From Lacticaseibacillus chiayiensis (lineage in GTDB: Bacteria; Bacillota; Bacilli; Lactobacillales; Lactobacillaceae): a stretch of 64,000 bases of DNA. The position numbers and the translations under genes were made by a program. How positions within the stretch are numbered: position 1 is the first letter of the stretch; each line of letters opens with the position of its first letter. The stretch spans positions 1 to 64,000 of the forward strand of contig NZ_MSSM01000030.1 of NCBI RefSeq assembly GCF_004123795.1, written 5' to 3'. The notes below the pieces were generated by a model, which worked only from the letters and a program-made list of their open reading frames with translations, had not been told where the DNA came from and made no database searches. Shown here in pieces: positions 1-9,560 of the stretch.

Positions 1-1
1 C

Positions 2-55
2 ACCCTAAGGAAGTCCCGGACGCAGGATTTCCTGTCCAAGATTTTGGCACAATAA
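2..55 (+). CDS. 3' end of an upstream gene (partial)
   Basis: The reading frame that starts at base 2 runs into a TAA at 53-55 and would encode the last 17 residues of a protein ending in SKILAQ. A hairpin followed by a T run lies just downstream (71-103), which fits a gene ending here. Too little is left to assign it. A thioredoxin gene often precedes uvrC in related bacteria, but that is only a guess from gene order. Confidence 0.45.
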   Translation, partial: TLRKSRTQDFLSKILAQ

Positions 56-70
56 GTTTTTACCTTCATG

Positions 71-103
71 ACCTTATCCGGTATTTTCTGGGTGGGGTTT
101 TTT
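71..103 (+). terminator. Rho-independent terminator upstream of uvrC
   Basis: ACCTTATCC (71-79) can pair with GGGTGGGGT (90-98) through nine pairs, several of them G-U, and the stem runs into a T tract. It probably ends the upstream transcript. Confidence 0.5.
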
Positions 104-175
104 GTTTGGGTGATGAGTATAAGATACGCTGGTAAAAATAACTTCACATGCACAGCCGCGCAACAAGTGCGTCGC

Positions 176-204
176 TTGCAATCTAATTTTAGAATCTTTA
201 TAAT
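176..204 (+). promoter_or_regulatory. Promoter of uvrC
   Basis: TTGCAA (176-181) and a perfect TATAAT (199-204) are separated by 17 bases, 35 bases before the uvrC start. Confidence 0.75.
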
Positions 205-238
205 GTTAAGCGAACATTTGTTTTATAAGGAGATTACG

Positions 239-2047
239 ATGGCATCTGCACACATTGAGCATAAATTATCGTTGCTGCCGGATTTGCCCGGCAGTTACCA
301 GATGAAAGATATTAACGGGAAGATTATTTATGTCGGTAAAGCCAAGAATCTAAAGAATCGCGTTCGCTCTTACTTCAAGAGTTCACATGATGGCAAGGTA
401 GCAGCAATGGTGGCGCAGGTAGCTGATTTTGACTATATTGTGACCTCGACAGATAAAGAAGCCTTTTTGCTTGAAATCACGTTGATTCAAAAATATCAGC
501 CGTATTACAACATCAAGCTCAAGAAGGGGACCGGTTATCCTTATATCAAGATTACGCACGAGCGCGATCCGAAAATTGAAATCACCGGAACGATTCGTAA
601 AGACGGTGGCTACTACTTTGGCCCGTATCCTAATGTTTATGCGGCGCAGGAAACAATGCACTTTATTCAAAAAGTGTACCCATTACGCCGGTGCAACGGG
701 TATCAAGGAAGGCCGTGTCTGTATTATCACATGGGTCAGTGTCTGGGTGCATGTTTTCGCACCGTACCGGAAAAAGAATACACCGATCAAATTGCTCGGA
801 TCAAACGGTTCTTGAATGGCAATGTTAGCAAGGCTAAGGCCAGTCTGACGGCTAAAATGGAGCGAGCAGCTAAAAATCTGCAATTCGAACGGGCTGCAGA
901 AATTCGCGACCAATTGTATTACATCGAACAGACCGTTGAAAAGCAAAAGATTATTTCGAATGACAATACCACGCGTGATTTGTTTAATTTCTATATGGAC
1001 AAAGGTTGGATCAGCATTCAGGTCTTCTTTATTCGGCAGGCACGGTTAATGAAACGTGAATCTCGGCTTTTTCCGGTCGTCAACACGGCCAAGGAGGAAT
1101 TTGAGTCCTTCATTTTGCAGTTTTACAGTCGCAAAAATAATGTCAAACCGCATGAAGTTTTGGTGCCGGCAGGGCTGGATAATAAGGTGCTTGCCGATAT
1201 TCTAGGTGTTCCGGTGCGTACTCCGCAACGAGGCGAGAAACGTGATTTGATGGCATTAGCGGCGAAGAACAGCCAGATCAAGCTTGAAGATAAGTTTCGC
1301 TTGATGGAATTGGATAATCGCACAACGATCGGGGCCATGAAGGAATTAATGGCGGCGTTAAAGTTGCCAATGGGTCATGTGGTTGAAGCTTTTGACCACA
1401 GTCACATCCAAGGCGCTGATCCGGTTTCTGCAATGGTTCAATTTGTTGACGGGCAGCCAGCCAAAAACAACTATCGCAAATATAAGTTGGATGCTGATAA
1501 AACCCACAATGGTGCGGATGAAGCAGCAAATACGCGTGAGGTCATTCGGCGGCGGTATACTCGATTGCTGAAGGAACATGCGGCACTGCCGGATCTGATT
1601 TTGATGGATGGTGGCGAAATCGAAATGAATGCTGCCAAGGACGTTTTGGAAAATGAATTGAATCTTGATATTCCGGTTGCCGGGATGGTTAAGAATAATA
1701 AGCACAAAACCGCTGCGCTTCTGTTTGGTAATGCCGACCAAATGATTAATCTGGATCCGAAGTCACAGGGCTTTTATTTACTGGAACGCATCCAAGATGA
1801 GGTTCACCGGTTTGCAATTTCATTTCATCGTCAATTGCACGCCAAGAATTCACTGGCATCGCGTTTGGAAGGTATCAAGGGTGTCGGTCCTAAGACGCGT
1901 TTGAAGTTGTTACGCAAGTTTAAAACAATTACCAAGATCAAAGAAGCACCGATCGAAGACATTCAGGAGCTTGGCATTTCCAAACGCGTGGCGCAGGCGT
2001 TGAAACTATCACTAACGGCTGATCCAACGCCAGCACGCCGGGTTTAA
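239..2047 (+). CDS. uvrC: Excinuclease ABC subunit C (UvrC)
   Basis: Makes the dual incisions of nucleotide excision repair after UvrA/UvrB recognise a lesion. The 602-residue product has the usual order: N-terminal GIY-YIG nuclease (PGSYQMKD...IIYVGKAKNLKNRVRSYF, about residues 14-47), a cysteine-containing region (CNGYQGRPCLYYHMGQC), a UVR motif (about 200-235, FERAAEIRDQL), the RNase H-like C-terminal nuclease (FDHSHIQGADPV, LILMDGGEIEMNAA) and terminal helix-hairpin-helix motifs (LEGIKGVGPKTRLKLL). The ATG at 239 is preferred over an in-frame start 57 codons upstream because it has an AAGGAG site, and the promoter lies between the two. It is followed by a strong bidirectional terminator shared with fruA. 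Confidence 0.96.
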   Translation: MASAHIEHKLSLLPDLPGSYQMKDINGKIIYVGKAKNLKNRVRSYFKSSHDGKVAAMVAQVADFDYIVTSTDKEAFLLEITLIQKYQPYYNIKLKKGTGYPYIKITHERDPKIEITGTIRKDGGYYFGPYPNVYAAQETMHFIQKVYPLRRCNGYQGRPCLYYHMGQCLGACFRTVPEKEYTDQIARIKRFLNGNVSKAKASLTAKMERAAKNLQFERAAEIRDQLYYIEQTVEKQKIISNDNTTRDLFNFYMDKGWISIQVFFIRQARLMKRESRLFPVVNTAKEEFESFILQFYSRKNNVKPHEVLVPAGLDNKVLADILGVPVRTPQRGEKRDLMALAAKNSQIKLEDKFRLMELDNRTTIGAMKELMAALKLPMGHVVEAFDHSHIQGADPVSAMVQFVDGQPAKNNYRKYKLDADKTHNGADEAANTREVIRRRYTRLLKEHAALPDLILMDGGEIEMNAAKDVLENELNLDIPVAGMVKNNKHKTAALLFGNADQMINLDPKSQGFYLLERIQDEVHRFAISFHRQLHAKNSLASRLEGIKGVGPKTRLKLLRKFKTITKIKEAPIEDIQELGISKRVAQALKLSLTADPTPARRV

Positions 2048-2071
2048 GCCTTGCTCAGAAAAATTGGACAG

Positions 2072-2110
2072 AAAAAATCGCAGCGATTTGCCTCTCGCTG
2101 CGATTTTTTT
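2072..2110. terminator. Bidirectional terminator between uvrC and fruA
   Basis: A perfect 15-bp stem (AAAAAATCGCAGCGA with its complement) with an eight-base loop is flanked by A and T runs, so it can stop both converging transcripts. Confidence 0.9.
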
Positions 2111-2156
2111 AATAAGCATCAATTAAGGCTACATGTTGAGCCTGCGCTAAAACGAA

Positions 2157-4127
2157 TCATTGATTCTCTTTAGCAACTGGGCGCCAGAAGCCAAGAATTA
2201 ATGCGGCAATGACAGTCCCGATAACCAGTGACATTATGAACCCGAGTTTCTGATTTGTTAGCAGAAGGGCCACAATGCCGCCATGCGGTGCCGGAACGTT
2301 GACGTGCCAGAGCTGAGTTAACCCGCCGGCAATTGCGGAACCAACGACTGAACTGCCGATGATATGAACCGGATCGGTCGCGGCAAATGGAATCGCACCT
2401 TCAGTAATAAAGGTCAGCCCAAGTGCATAGTTGGATAAGCCGGCATTGCGTTCCTGCAGCGTGAATTTTTTCGGGAAGAAGGTGGAAGCAACTGCAATTG
2501 CCAGTGGTGGAATCATCCCACCGATCATGACAGCAGCCATCCAGCGGCCGTCCTTAAAGCCAGATGCCTGATAAACCCCGATGGCAAACGTGTAAGCCGC
2601 TTTGTTGAATGGGCCGCCCATGTCGATACTCATCATGGCCGCCAAAATGACACCGATGAGAATGGCATTGCCAGTTCCCATACCTTCAAGAAAACTAATT
2701 AATGCACCGTTGATCGCGGCAAAAATCGGGTTGATGATGAAGAACATCAGCAGACCCATAATGGCCAGACCGATTACGGGATACAGCAGGATGGTGCGCA
2801 TGCCGTCCAGTGACTTCGGCATTTTTGCCAAAGCTTTCTTTAGGCCAACGATTATCCAGCCGGCAGCAAACCCGGCAACCAGACCGCCCAAGAAACCAGC
2901 CGGATTCTGGGCTTTCACAAATGAAGCGGAAGCGACCGTTGCCATGTAACCACTGACGAACCCTGGCATCAAGGCTGGTCGATCACCGATAGATTCAGCG
3001 ATATACGCCGCTAGTACAGGTACCAGGAAGCTGAAGGCAAATGTCCCCAGATGATTGGTGAAGGTGAACCACATGGAAGCCTTACCCAGCCATTGTTCAA
3101 GGATGAATGAGATTGCCATGATAATCCCGCCGCCAACAACGAATGGCAACATATTGGAAACACCGTTCATCAGGTCTTTGTAAATTCGATTCCAGAGGGT
3201 ACCGTCAGAAGTTTCTTCAGTACTAGAGCTTTGTGCATCTGCACCGCTTGCGTGAAAGACCTGACCCTCACCTTTAAGAGTTTCTTCGATTAATTCTCTC
3301 GGCTTTTTGATGCCATCGATGACAGGTCGGTTCAACAATTTCTTGCCGTTAAACCGATCCATTTCGACCTTTTTATCAGCAGCAACGATAACACCGGTAG
3401 CCCGGTTGATATCACTTTCGGTAAGTTTGTGCTTGATTCCTTCAGAGCCGTTGGTTTCGACTTTAATATCGACACCCATCTTTTCCGCGGTTTCTTTTAA
3501 CGCAGCTTCGGCCATGTACGTGTGAGCAATTCCGGTCGGGCAAGCGGTAACGGCGACAATAAATGGTCGTTCTTTTCGTTTTTCTTCTTTGAATTCGGCT
3601 TGTTTATCAGCAGCACTTTTAGTTTCCTGTGCTTTTTCAGCTTCAGCCTCTTTCTTATCTTTAGCAACTTTTTCGGCCTGTGCTTTGCCGAATAAATCCA
3701 GTACCTCGTCCGGTGTTTTGGCTTGTTTCAAGTCTGCAACCAGTTTTGGATTGATTAAAAGGGAAGACAGCGCAGCCAGAGCGGCTAAATGTTCATTATT
3801 GGCGCCTTCTGGGGCAGCAATCATGAAGAATAAGTGTACCGGCTGGCCATCAAGCGCGTTAAAGTCAACACCTTTGGCACTCTTAGCAAAAAGTACAGTC
3901 GCTCGAGTGACGGCACTGTCTTTGGCGTGAGGCATCGCAATGCCTTCGCCAATCCCAGTGGTGGACTCAGCTTCACGTTTTAAAATATCCTGACGATATT
4001 CGTTAGCATCGGTTATAATGCCTTCTGCGTGATACTTGTCGACCATTTCATTGATCACGGCCTCTTTGGTGGTTCCTTTGAGATCCATGATCATGACATT
4101 TTTTAATAGTAAGTCACGAATGTCCAT
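2157..4127 (-). CDS. fruA: PTS fructose-specific EIIABC component
   Basis: Membrane transporter that takes up fructose and phosphorylates it to fructose-1-phosphate using phosphate from HPr. The 656-residue protein has EIIA first (phospho-His in GIAMPHAKD, H67), then an A/E/K-rich charged linker (about 150-186), EIIB (phospho-Cys in VTACPTGIAHTYMAEAAL, C196) and a C-terminal membrane EIIC (about 310-650, many hydrophobic segments). The start has a textbook TTAGGAGG site six bases upstream. It lies nine bases downstream of fruK, in a fruR-fruK-fruA operon. Expression should follow FruR, which is broken here. The family also includes mannitol and 2-O-mannosyl-glycerate transporters, but the partner FruK makes fructose the likely substrate. 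Confidence 0.95.
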   Translation of the reverse strand: MDIRDLLLKNVMIMDLKGTTKEAVINEMVDKYHAEGIITDANEYRQDILKREAESTTGIGEGIAMPHAKDSAVTRATVLFAKSAKGVDFNALDGQPVHLFFMIAAPEGANNEHLAALAALSSLLINPKLVADLKQAKTPDEVLDLFGKAQAEKVAKDKKEAEAEKAQETKSAADKQAEFKEEKRKERPFIVAVTACPTGIAHTYMAEAALKETAEKMGVDIKVETNGSEGIKHKLTESDINRATGVIVAADKKVEMDRFNGKKLLNRPVIDGIKKPRELIEETLKGEGQVFHASGADAQSSSTEETSDGTLWNRIYKDLMNGVSNMLPFVVGGGIIMAISFILEQWLGKASMWFTFTNHLGTFAFSFLVPVLAAYIAESIGDRPALMPGFVSGYMATVASASFVKAQNPAGFLGGLVAGFAAGWIIVGLKKALAKMPKSLDGMRTILLYPVIGLAIMGLLMFFIINPIFAAINGALISFLEGMGTGNAILIGVILAAMMSIDMGGPFNKAAYTFAIGVYQASGFKDGRWMAAVMIGGMIPPLAIAVASTFFPKKFTLQERNAGLSNYALGLTFITEGAIPFAATDPVHIIGSSVVGSAIAGGLTQLWHVNVPAPHGGIVALLLTNQKLGFIMSLVIGTVIAALILGFWRPVAKENQ

Positions 4128-4136
4128 ATTGTCCTC

Positions 4137-5051
4137 CTAAACTTCAGTAATGCTGATGGTTTGTTTAACGGCAGCGATTTTATCGGCGGTAGCGAGATCC
4201 TCGGAAAAAGCGGTAGCAGAGCCGCAAGCAATGCCGACCTTAAAACTTTCCAAGGCATCATGAGTTTGGGCAAATGTTCCGGTAAAGCCTGCTAGCATGC
4301 TATCACCGGCGCCGACCGAGTTAACTGCTGGCTGCTTTGGAACCGTGCCAAGCCAAGCGTGGTCGTGCTCAATCATCAATGCGCCAGCACCCGCCATTGA
4401 AATCAGAACGTGTTGAGCTCCCAGATCCAGCAAGCGCCGACCGGACTTAATGATGGCGTCTTGACTGGTGTATGGCGCGTCGTTGAACAAGGCTGCGAGT
4501 TCATGATGGTTAGGTTTGACCACCAACGGATGATCCGGCAATGTATCCAAAAGTGCCTGGCCGGTAGTATCAATAACGAAGTCGGCTTGATGTTCGTGGA
4601 TAACTGGGATTAAGTCACGATAAAACGTGGTCGGCAGTCCTTGTGGCAAACTGCCAGACATCACGACAACATCGCCAGCTGCGAGTTTAGCTAACTTTGA
4701 TTTAAAGTCGGCAATTTCATCGCTAGTAATTGTTGGCCCGCTTGCATTGAGTTCGGTTTCCGATTCAGCTTTGAGTTTAACGTTAATTCGGGTATCACCT
4801 TTGATCTTCGTGAAGTCACAAGGCATCGCGATGGCATCGAGTTGTTGTTGGATAAAAGTGCCGGTGAATCCGCCGAGAAACCCCCAAGCAGTTGTCGGCA
4901 AGCCAAGTGTCTGAAGAATTCGGCTAACATTGATGCCTTTACCGCCTGGCAAGTTAACCGCATGGGTCAAACGATTGACAGCACCGAGTTCAAGTTGTGG
5001 CAGTTCGATAACATAGTCAATCGAAGGGTTGAGCGTAACTGAATAGATCAA
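4137..5051 (-). CDS. fruK: 1-phosphofructokinase
   Basis: Phosphorylates the fructose-1-phosphate made by FruA to fructose-1,6-bisphosphate, feeding glycolysis. The 304 residues show the PfkB-family signatures: LPGGKGINVSRIL near the N-terminus and the ATP/catalytic motif SVGAGDSMLAGF near the C-terminus (catalytic Asp). Translation begins at a TTG, supported by an AAGGAGG site seven bases upstream; the first residues MIYSVTLNPSIDY match the family's usual beginning. The TTG overlaps the stop codon of fruR (TTGA), a coupling arrangement. Tagatose-6-phosphate kinases are close relatives, but the operon with a fructose transporter decides in favour of FruK. Confidence 0.94.
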   Translation of the reverse strand: MIYSVTLNPSIDYVIELPQLELGAVNRLTHAVNLPGGKGINVSRILQTLGLPTTAWGFLGGFTGTFIQQQLDAIAMPCDFTKIKGDTRINVKLKAESETELNASGPTITSDEIADFKSKLAKLAAGDVVVMSGSLPQGLPTTFYRDLIPVIHEHQADFVIDTTGQALLDTLPDHPLVVKPNHHELAALFNDAPYTSQDAIIKSGRRLLDLGAQHVLISMAGAGALMIEHDHAWLGTVPKQPAVNSVGAGDSMLAGFTGTFAQTHDALESFKVGIACGSATAFSEDLATADKIAAVKQTISITEV

Positions 5052-5787
5052 GAATGAGCCTCCTTAATATTTTTGAACCGTTGATAACCTGCCGGCAGTC
5101 CTTGCAGTGAACTGGTGAGAATCGTGACATCGCCAATATCGGCGAACTTGACGAAACTGACCTGTTCAAATTTACTTGGATCCGCGAGAATCATCGGTTG
5201 GCGCGCTTGATGAATCGCCAGGCGCTTGATCACGGCTTCTTCCGGATCAGGGGTGGTGTTCCCAGAATGCCATTCGTGCCGATAAAGGCAATATCGAAAC
5301 GATAATGATGAAGTGCTTCAGCAGTGGTGGCACCAATCAGCGCCTTGGTTGTCGATTTAACCATACCGCCGAGCATGAGAGTCGGAATTTGATAATCCGC
5401 CAGTAAAGAGGCATTGTCTACCCCGGTTGTGATCACCGTCACACCCAGGTCAGCCAGAAAAGGAATGAGTTGGGCCGTCGTCGTTCCAGCGTCCAGGAAA
5501 ACCAGATCATCTTGTTCGACTTGACGAGCTGCGGCGCGGGCTATAGCCTGCTTGGCGCGCAGGTTTTGAGTCGACTTGCTGGCCACATCCGGTTCATCAC
5601 CAAGGCCGTTGATTCGTTTGGCCCCGCCGTGGATCCGTTTGAGTTCGCCGTCTGCTTCAAGTTCGTCCAAATCCCGCCGAATGGTTGATTCCGAAGCGTC
5701 CAAGGCTGCCATTAACGCTTTGGATTTGACGACAGCATGCTGTTGTAATTGGTTGAGAATGTATTGCCGCCGTTCTTCTGTAAGCAC
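5048..5787 (-). pseudogene. fruR: Frameshifted DeoR-family fructose repressor
   Basis: Would be the sugar-phosphate-responsive repressor of the operon. Reading from a GTG at 5787 (preceded by GAGGTGA) gives an N-terminal HTH (MLTEERRQYILNQLQQ, ESTIRRDLDELEADGEL) and most of the sensor domain up to AFIGTNGI, then a foreign tail LGTPPLIRKKP and TGA at 5230. The remaining C-terminus, TTPDPEEAVIKRLAIHQA onward, is in another frame and ends at 5048, overlapping the fruK start. The junction is near 5250-5262 on this strand. In DeoR proteins NGI is usually followed by about five or six residues before TTP; here only eight bases separate them, so a deletion is more likely than an insertion. The 185-residue fragment keeps the DNA-binding domain. 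Confidence 0.85.
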
Positions 5788-5808
5788 TTTCGTTTCACCT
5801 CGTCCTTC

Positions 5809-5836
5809 ATTATACCGATGAAACGTTCAAAATCAA
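5809..5836 (-). promoter_or_regulatory. Promoter of the fru operon
   Basis: On the minus strand TTGATT (5836-5831) and a perfect TATAAT (5814-5809) are 16 bases apart, 22 bases before the GTG start of fruR. Confidence 0.7.
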
Positions 5837-5872
5837 CCTAAAACCGTTAAAAACATTCACAACGGTCAAAAA
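5825..5872. promoter_or_regulatory. Three direct repeats, probable FruR operators
   Basis: GTTCAAAA (5825-5832), GTTAAAAA (5846-5853) and GGTCAAAAA (5864-5872) recur at 21- and 19-base steps, about two helical turns each, overlapping and just upstream of the fru promoter. Such phased repeats are typical of DeoR-family operators. The first overlaps the -35 element. Assignment to FruR rests on position only. Confidence 0.5.
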
Positions 5873-5924
5873 CGAGCTTGTTTCATGGACTTTCCACTTT
5901 TTCCATTTGTTGTGCTTAAAGTAC

Positions 5925-6000
5925 TTGTCCTACTCGCTGACGTGGTAAAATAAGAAAGACATGCGATCTGCTATGCGGATGGCCGGTTAACGGGTATAAT
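5925..6000 (+). promoter_or_regulatory. Possible promoter region of obg
   Basis: A perfect TATAAT lies at 5995-6000 without a good -35 box. A second, weaker candidate is TTGTCC (5925-5930) with TAAAAT (5946-5951). One of these probably drives obg, but the sequence does not decide which. Confidence 0.35.
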
Positions 6001-6034
6001 TATTAAATATGTTTTTTCAGAAAGGGGATCGCCA

Positions 6035-7321
6035 ATGTTTGTCGATCAAGTACAAGTAGAAGTTCAGGCGGGCAAAGGCGGTGACGGCATGGTCGCGTTT
6101 CGGCGGGAAAAATTCGTGCCATTTGGCGGGCCCGCCGGTGGTGATGGCGGACGCGGCGGTAGTATTATTTTATACGTAGACGAAGGTTTACGAACGTTGA
6201 TGGATTTTCGCTACCAGCGGCATTTTAAAGCGCCAGCCGGTGGCAATGGTCAGGGTAAGTCTATGTATGGGCGCGCAGCCGAAGATCGGCGGATTGCCGT
6301 GCCGGCAGGAACCACGGTCACCGATGCCGATACCGGAGAAGTACTCGGTGATTTGACGAAACCGGGACAGGAACTTGTTGTTGCTAAAGGCGGACGCGGC
6401 GGACGCGGTAATATTCATTTTGTGTCACCCAAAAACACGGCACCGGAAATTGCCGAGAATGGCGAGCCTGGTCAACATCGCTTCATTAAGTTAGAGTTGA
6501 AAGTGCTTGCCGATGTCGGTTTGGTCGGTTTTCCGTCAGTCGGCAAATCAACCTTGTTGTCAGTAGTTACCCAGGCTAAGCCCAAGATTGCTGCGTACCA
6601 ATTTACAACGTTGGTGCCGAACTTAGGTATGGTGCAGCTCGATGACGGCACTGATTTTGTTATGGCTGATTTGCCGGGCTTAATTGAAGGCGCCTCACAC
6701 GGTGTCGGTCTTGGCATTCAGTTTTTGCGGCATGTTGAGCGGACGCGGGTCTTGCTGCATCTGGTTGAAATGGATCCGGAAAATGGCCGCGAACCGCTGG
6801 AAGATTATGACCAGATTCGCCGCGAACTAGGTGTTTATGATGAGAATATCTTAAAGCGACCGGAATTAATTGTCGCAACTAAAATGGATCTGCCGGGTGC
6901 AGATGAAAGATTTGCTGAGTTTAAAGCAGCCTTGCTCAAGCGCGGCATTGATCCAACCAATATTTTTGAAATTTCCAGTTTGACACATCACGGCGTCATG
7001 CCGCTGATGCATCGCACCGCGAAAGTGCTGAAAACTGCACCACAATTTGGACCGAAACAGGAACCAGTTAAAACCGTGGATTACAAGTTTGCACCAGAAC
7101 CGGCATTGAAGGTGACACGGGATAGCGACGGTACCTTTGTCTTAACCGGTGATAAAGTGGAACGGGCTTTTAAAATGGCGAATCTTGATCATGAGGATGG
7201 CGTCATGCGATTTGCCCGACAACTACGGCGGATGGGTGTTGACGATGCTTTGCGACAAGCAGGGGCGCAAAGTGGCGATTTAGTTGCGATTGACGATTTT
7301 ACCTTTGAGTTTGTGGAATAA
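6035..7321 (+). CDS. obg: Obg family GTPase (ObgE/CgtA)
   Basis: Essential GTPase acting on late 50S ribosome assembly and the stress response. The 428 residues show the glycine-rich Obg fold ([28 protein letters not shown]), a central G domain with G1 GFPSVGKST (about 164-172), the switch region and G3 [12 protein letters not shown] and G4 ATKMDLPG, and the C-terminal OCT domain (about 345-428) that many Firmicute Obg proteins carry. An AAAGGGG site precedes the ATG. It faces away from the fru operon and is followed after 40 bases by the oatA-like gene with no clear terminator between. Confidence 0.96.
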   Translation: MFVDQVQVEVQAGKGGDGMVAFRREKFVPFGGPAGGDGGRGGSIILYVDEGLRTLMDFRYQRHFKAPAGGNGQGKSMYGRAAEDRRIAVPAGTTVTDADTGEVLGDLTKPGQELVVAKGGRGGRGNIHFVSPKNTAPEIAENGEPGQHRFIKLELKVLADVGLVGFPSVGKSTLLSVVTQAKPKIAAYQFTTLVPNLGMVQLDDGTDFVMADLPGLIEGASHGVGLGIQFLRHVERTRVLLHLVEMDPENGREPLEDYDQIRRELGVYDENILKRPELIVATKMDLPGADERFAEFKAALLKRGIDPTNIFEISSLTHHGVMPLMHRTAKVLKTAPQFGPKQEPVKTVDYKFAPEPALKVTRDSDGTFVLTGDKVERAFKMANLDHEDGVMRFARQLRRMGVDDALRQAGAQSGDLVAIDDFTFEFVE

Positions 7322-7361
7322 TCTCCAGTGAGCCAGCTGGAAGCTGTAATCTTTTTAAAGA

Positions 7362-9365
7362 ATGGTGGGGCCTCAATTGAAACAGACGCGTAGACAAAAG
7401 CGCCGGTATATTCATGGATTTGACGGTTTACGAACAATTGGTGTCATTGGTGTGATCTTGTATCATCTGCGTCCCGAATTATTTCGGGGTGGCTACTTGG
7501 GTGTGCCGATCTTCATGGTTGTTTCCGGTTATTTAATTACGGACGGTTTATTGATTGAGTTTGGTCGCAATGGGCGAATTGATTTTAAGAATTTTTTCAT
7601 TCGGCGGTTTAAACGTCTTTACCCGGGACTCATTACCGTTTTGTTTGGAACAGCAGCTTATATCACGCTCTTTTCGCAAAATCTCCTGCACAATCTGCAC
7701 ATGATGGTACTGACCAATTTGCTGTATGTTTATAACTGGTGGCAGATTTTGAACGGTCAGTCTTATTTTGCGCGCTATGCTAACGGTGAATCGCCTTTCA
7801 CTCATTTGTGGACGCTTTCAATTGAAGGACAGTATTATTTAGTATGGCCATTTCTAGTTTTAGGCTTACTGCTGTTAGTCAAAAACAGGCATCAGATCGC
7901 CAATATTGTCTTGATTTTAGCGGCAGCCAGCGGCGCGTGGATGGCCATCTTATATATGATGACCGTCGCGCACACGTCACCTGCAGCATTTGATCCGAGC
8001 CGGTTATACTACGGTACGGACACACGGGCATTTTCAATTTTGCTTGGTGCCGCTTTGGCGTTCATCTGGCCAAGTGGTCGGCTTTCGGAGCATTTACCGC
8101 GAAAGTGGGTTATTAGTCTCGATTTACTGGGGACGGTAAGCTTTGTTGGCTTATTGACCATGGTCTTCACGGTTGATGCCCAAAGCAGTTTCCTTTATGA
8201 AGGCGGTATGGTGCTGTTTTCAATTCTGACGACGATTCTGGTTGCGGTTGTCGCCCATCCAGCAGCACATTTTGATCGCTTACTGAGCAATCCATTATTT
8301 AGCTATATCGGCAGCCGCAGTTATGGCTTGTACCTCTACCAATTTCCAGTCATGATTTTCTGGGAGAATCGTTTCCGCAACATTGCCGATCATCCAGTTT
8401 TGTATCCGGTGATTGAGGTCATCTTAATCGTGTTGATCTCCGAAATCTCGTATCGGTGGATTGAACAGCCAGCGGCGCATTTTGACTACCATAAAACCTG
8501 GACGTTCATTAAGGGGTTGGCAGATCCAAAGAAACGCATGGGCAAAGCGCGCTGGATCAGCTATGCAGCTTTAGTCATTTTGGCAATTGGCAGCGTTGGT
8601 CTGGCTAAGGCACCGTCAGCTAAAGCGGTCGGTGACGACTCACCACTGGCCAAACAACTTAAGAAACGTGCGGAATCGCCTGAAGAAAAGGCCAAGCGTC
8701 TGGAAGCCGCGCGCTCCAGTTTAGCCGAAGAGCGAAAAGTAGCCAAAAATAAAACCGAACAAAAATCACGCTCTCGTTTACAGGAATCGAAATATGCATC
8801 GCAAGCAAAGGTACATCCGGTTAACCAGGAATATGAACAATACGGATTAACCCAGATTGAACTACAACGGGCCCAGGATATGGGATTAACCGCGATTGGC
8901 GACTCTGTCATGCTTGACGGCGAAGATGGCCTCCAGAAGATCTTTCCTAAAGCAGTGATAGATGCGGCTGTGTCTCGGCAAATGATCAATAGCATTGATC
9001 TGGTTCGCAGTTACGCGGAAAAGGGTGTGTTAGCGAACATCGTGTTAATTGGTTTAGGTACCAACGGCCCATTTTCGGATGATCAGCTCGCTCAGATGAT
9101 GCAGGCGATCGGCCCAGATCGGCAAGTCTTCTGGATTAATGTGCGGGTGCCAACGCGGGCATGGCAAAATGATGTTAACGACAAGTTGGAAGCTGCGCAA
9201 AAGCAATATAAGAATCTAACGGTCATTGATTGGTTCCATAAATCCGATGGGCATCCTAATTGGTTCTACAAGGATATGGTACACATGAACCCAACAGGGA
9301 ATCCGCAGTATGCGGCCTTTATCGCCAAGACCATTTTGGATAAAACCAAGCAGTCAACTGATTAG
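7362..9365 (+). CDS. oatA: Membrane acyltransferase with SGNH domain, OatA-like peptidoglycan O-acetyltransferase
   Basis: Likely O-acetylates muramic acid in peptidoglycan, giving lysozyme resistance. The 667-residue protein has an N-terminal acyltransferase-3 membrane domain (HGFDGLRTIGVIGVILYHL, GYLGVPIFMVVSGYLIT, then about ten hydrophobic segments to residue 415), a charged linker (about 420-495), and an extracellular SGNH esterase domain with the Ser block AIGDSVMLDG (about 512), GLGTNGPF, and the Asp/His block DMVHMNPTG near 640. The ATG at 7362 has no convincing ribosome site; the in-frame TTG at 7377, behind GGTGGGG, may be the true start. Related enzymes acetylate other cell-surface glycans, so the substrate is inferred. 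Confidence 0.85.
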   Translation: MVGPQLKQTRRQKRRYIHGFDGLRTIGVIGVILYHLRPELFRGGYLGVPIFMVVSGYLITDGLLIEFGRNGRIDFKNFFIRRFKRLYPGLITVLFGTAAYITLFSQNLLHNLHMMVLTNLLYVYNWWQILNGQSYFARYANGESPFTHLWTLSIEGQYYLVWPFLVLGLLLLVKNRHQIANIVLILAAASGAWMAILYMMTVAHTSPAAFDPSRLYYGTDTRAFSILLGAALAFIWPSGRLSEHLPRKWVISLDLLGTVSFVGLLTMVFTVDAQSSFLYEGGMVLFSILTTILVAVVAHPAAHFDRLLSNPLFSYIGSRSYGLYLYQFPVMIFWENRFRNIADHPVLYPVIEVILIVLISEISYRWIEQPAAHFDYHKTWTFIKGLADPKKRMGKARWISYAALVILAIGSVGLAKAPSAKAVGDDSPLAKQLKKRAESPEEKAKRLEAARSSLAEERKVAKNKTEQKSRSRLQESKYASQAKVHPVNQEYEQYGLTQIELQRAQDMGLTAIGDSVMLDGEDGLQKIFPKAVIDAAVSRQMINSIDLVRSYAEKGVLANIVLIGLGTNGPFSDDQLAQMMQAIGPDRQVFWINVRVPTRAWQNDVNDKLEAAQKQYKNLTVIDWFHKSDGHPNWFYKDMVHMNPTGNPQYAAFIAKTILDKTKQSTD

Positions 9366-9397
9366 TATCCTATTGAAGTTGACGTAAGCTAACATGA

Positions 9398-9447
9398 GTT
9401 CCGATAAGGGGTTGGAAAACCAATCGTTCTTATCGGACTTTTCTTTT
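9398..9447 (+). terminator. Terminator after the oatA-like gene
   Basis: TCCGATAAG (9400-9408) pairs with CTTATCGGA (9429-9437), with a second inner stem GGTTGG/CCAATC, followed by a T-rich run. Confidence 0.85.
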
Positions 9448-9560
9448 GCCGTGAGATGAATTTCCAAGGTTAGACAGTGTTATCAGCGATTAAACAAGGA
9501 TAATTCTGCAGGACTTGTGGTAGACTACAAAGTGAAGTTTGACAGAATAGGAAGTATGGT

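Noticed and set aside
68-238. N-terminal extension of uvrC
   Set aside because: The 57 extra codons include the promoter and a terminator and lack family similarity.
5820-5832. Possible catabolite-response (cre) site TGAAACGTTCA at the fru promoter
   Set aside because: It is shorter than the 14-base cre consensus and does not match its CG position; part of it belongs to the direct-repeat array.
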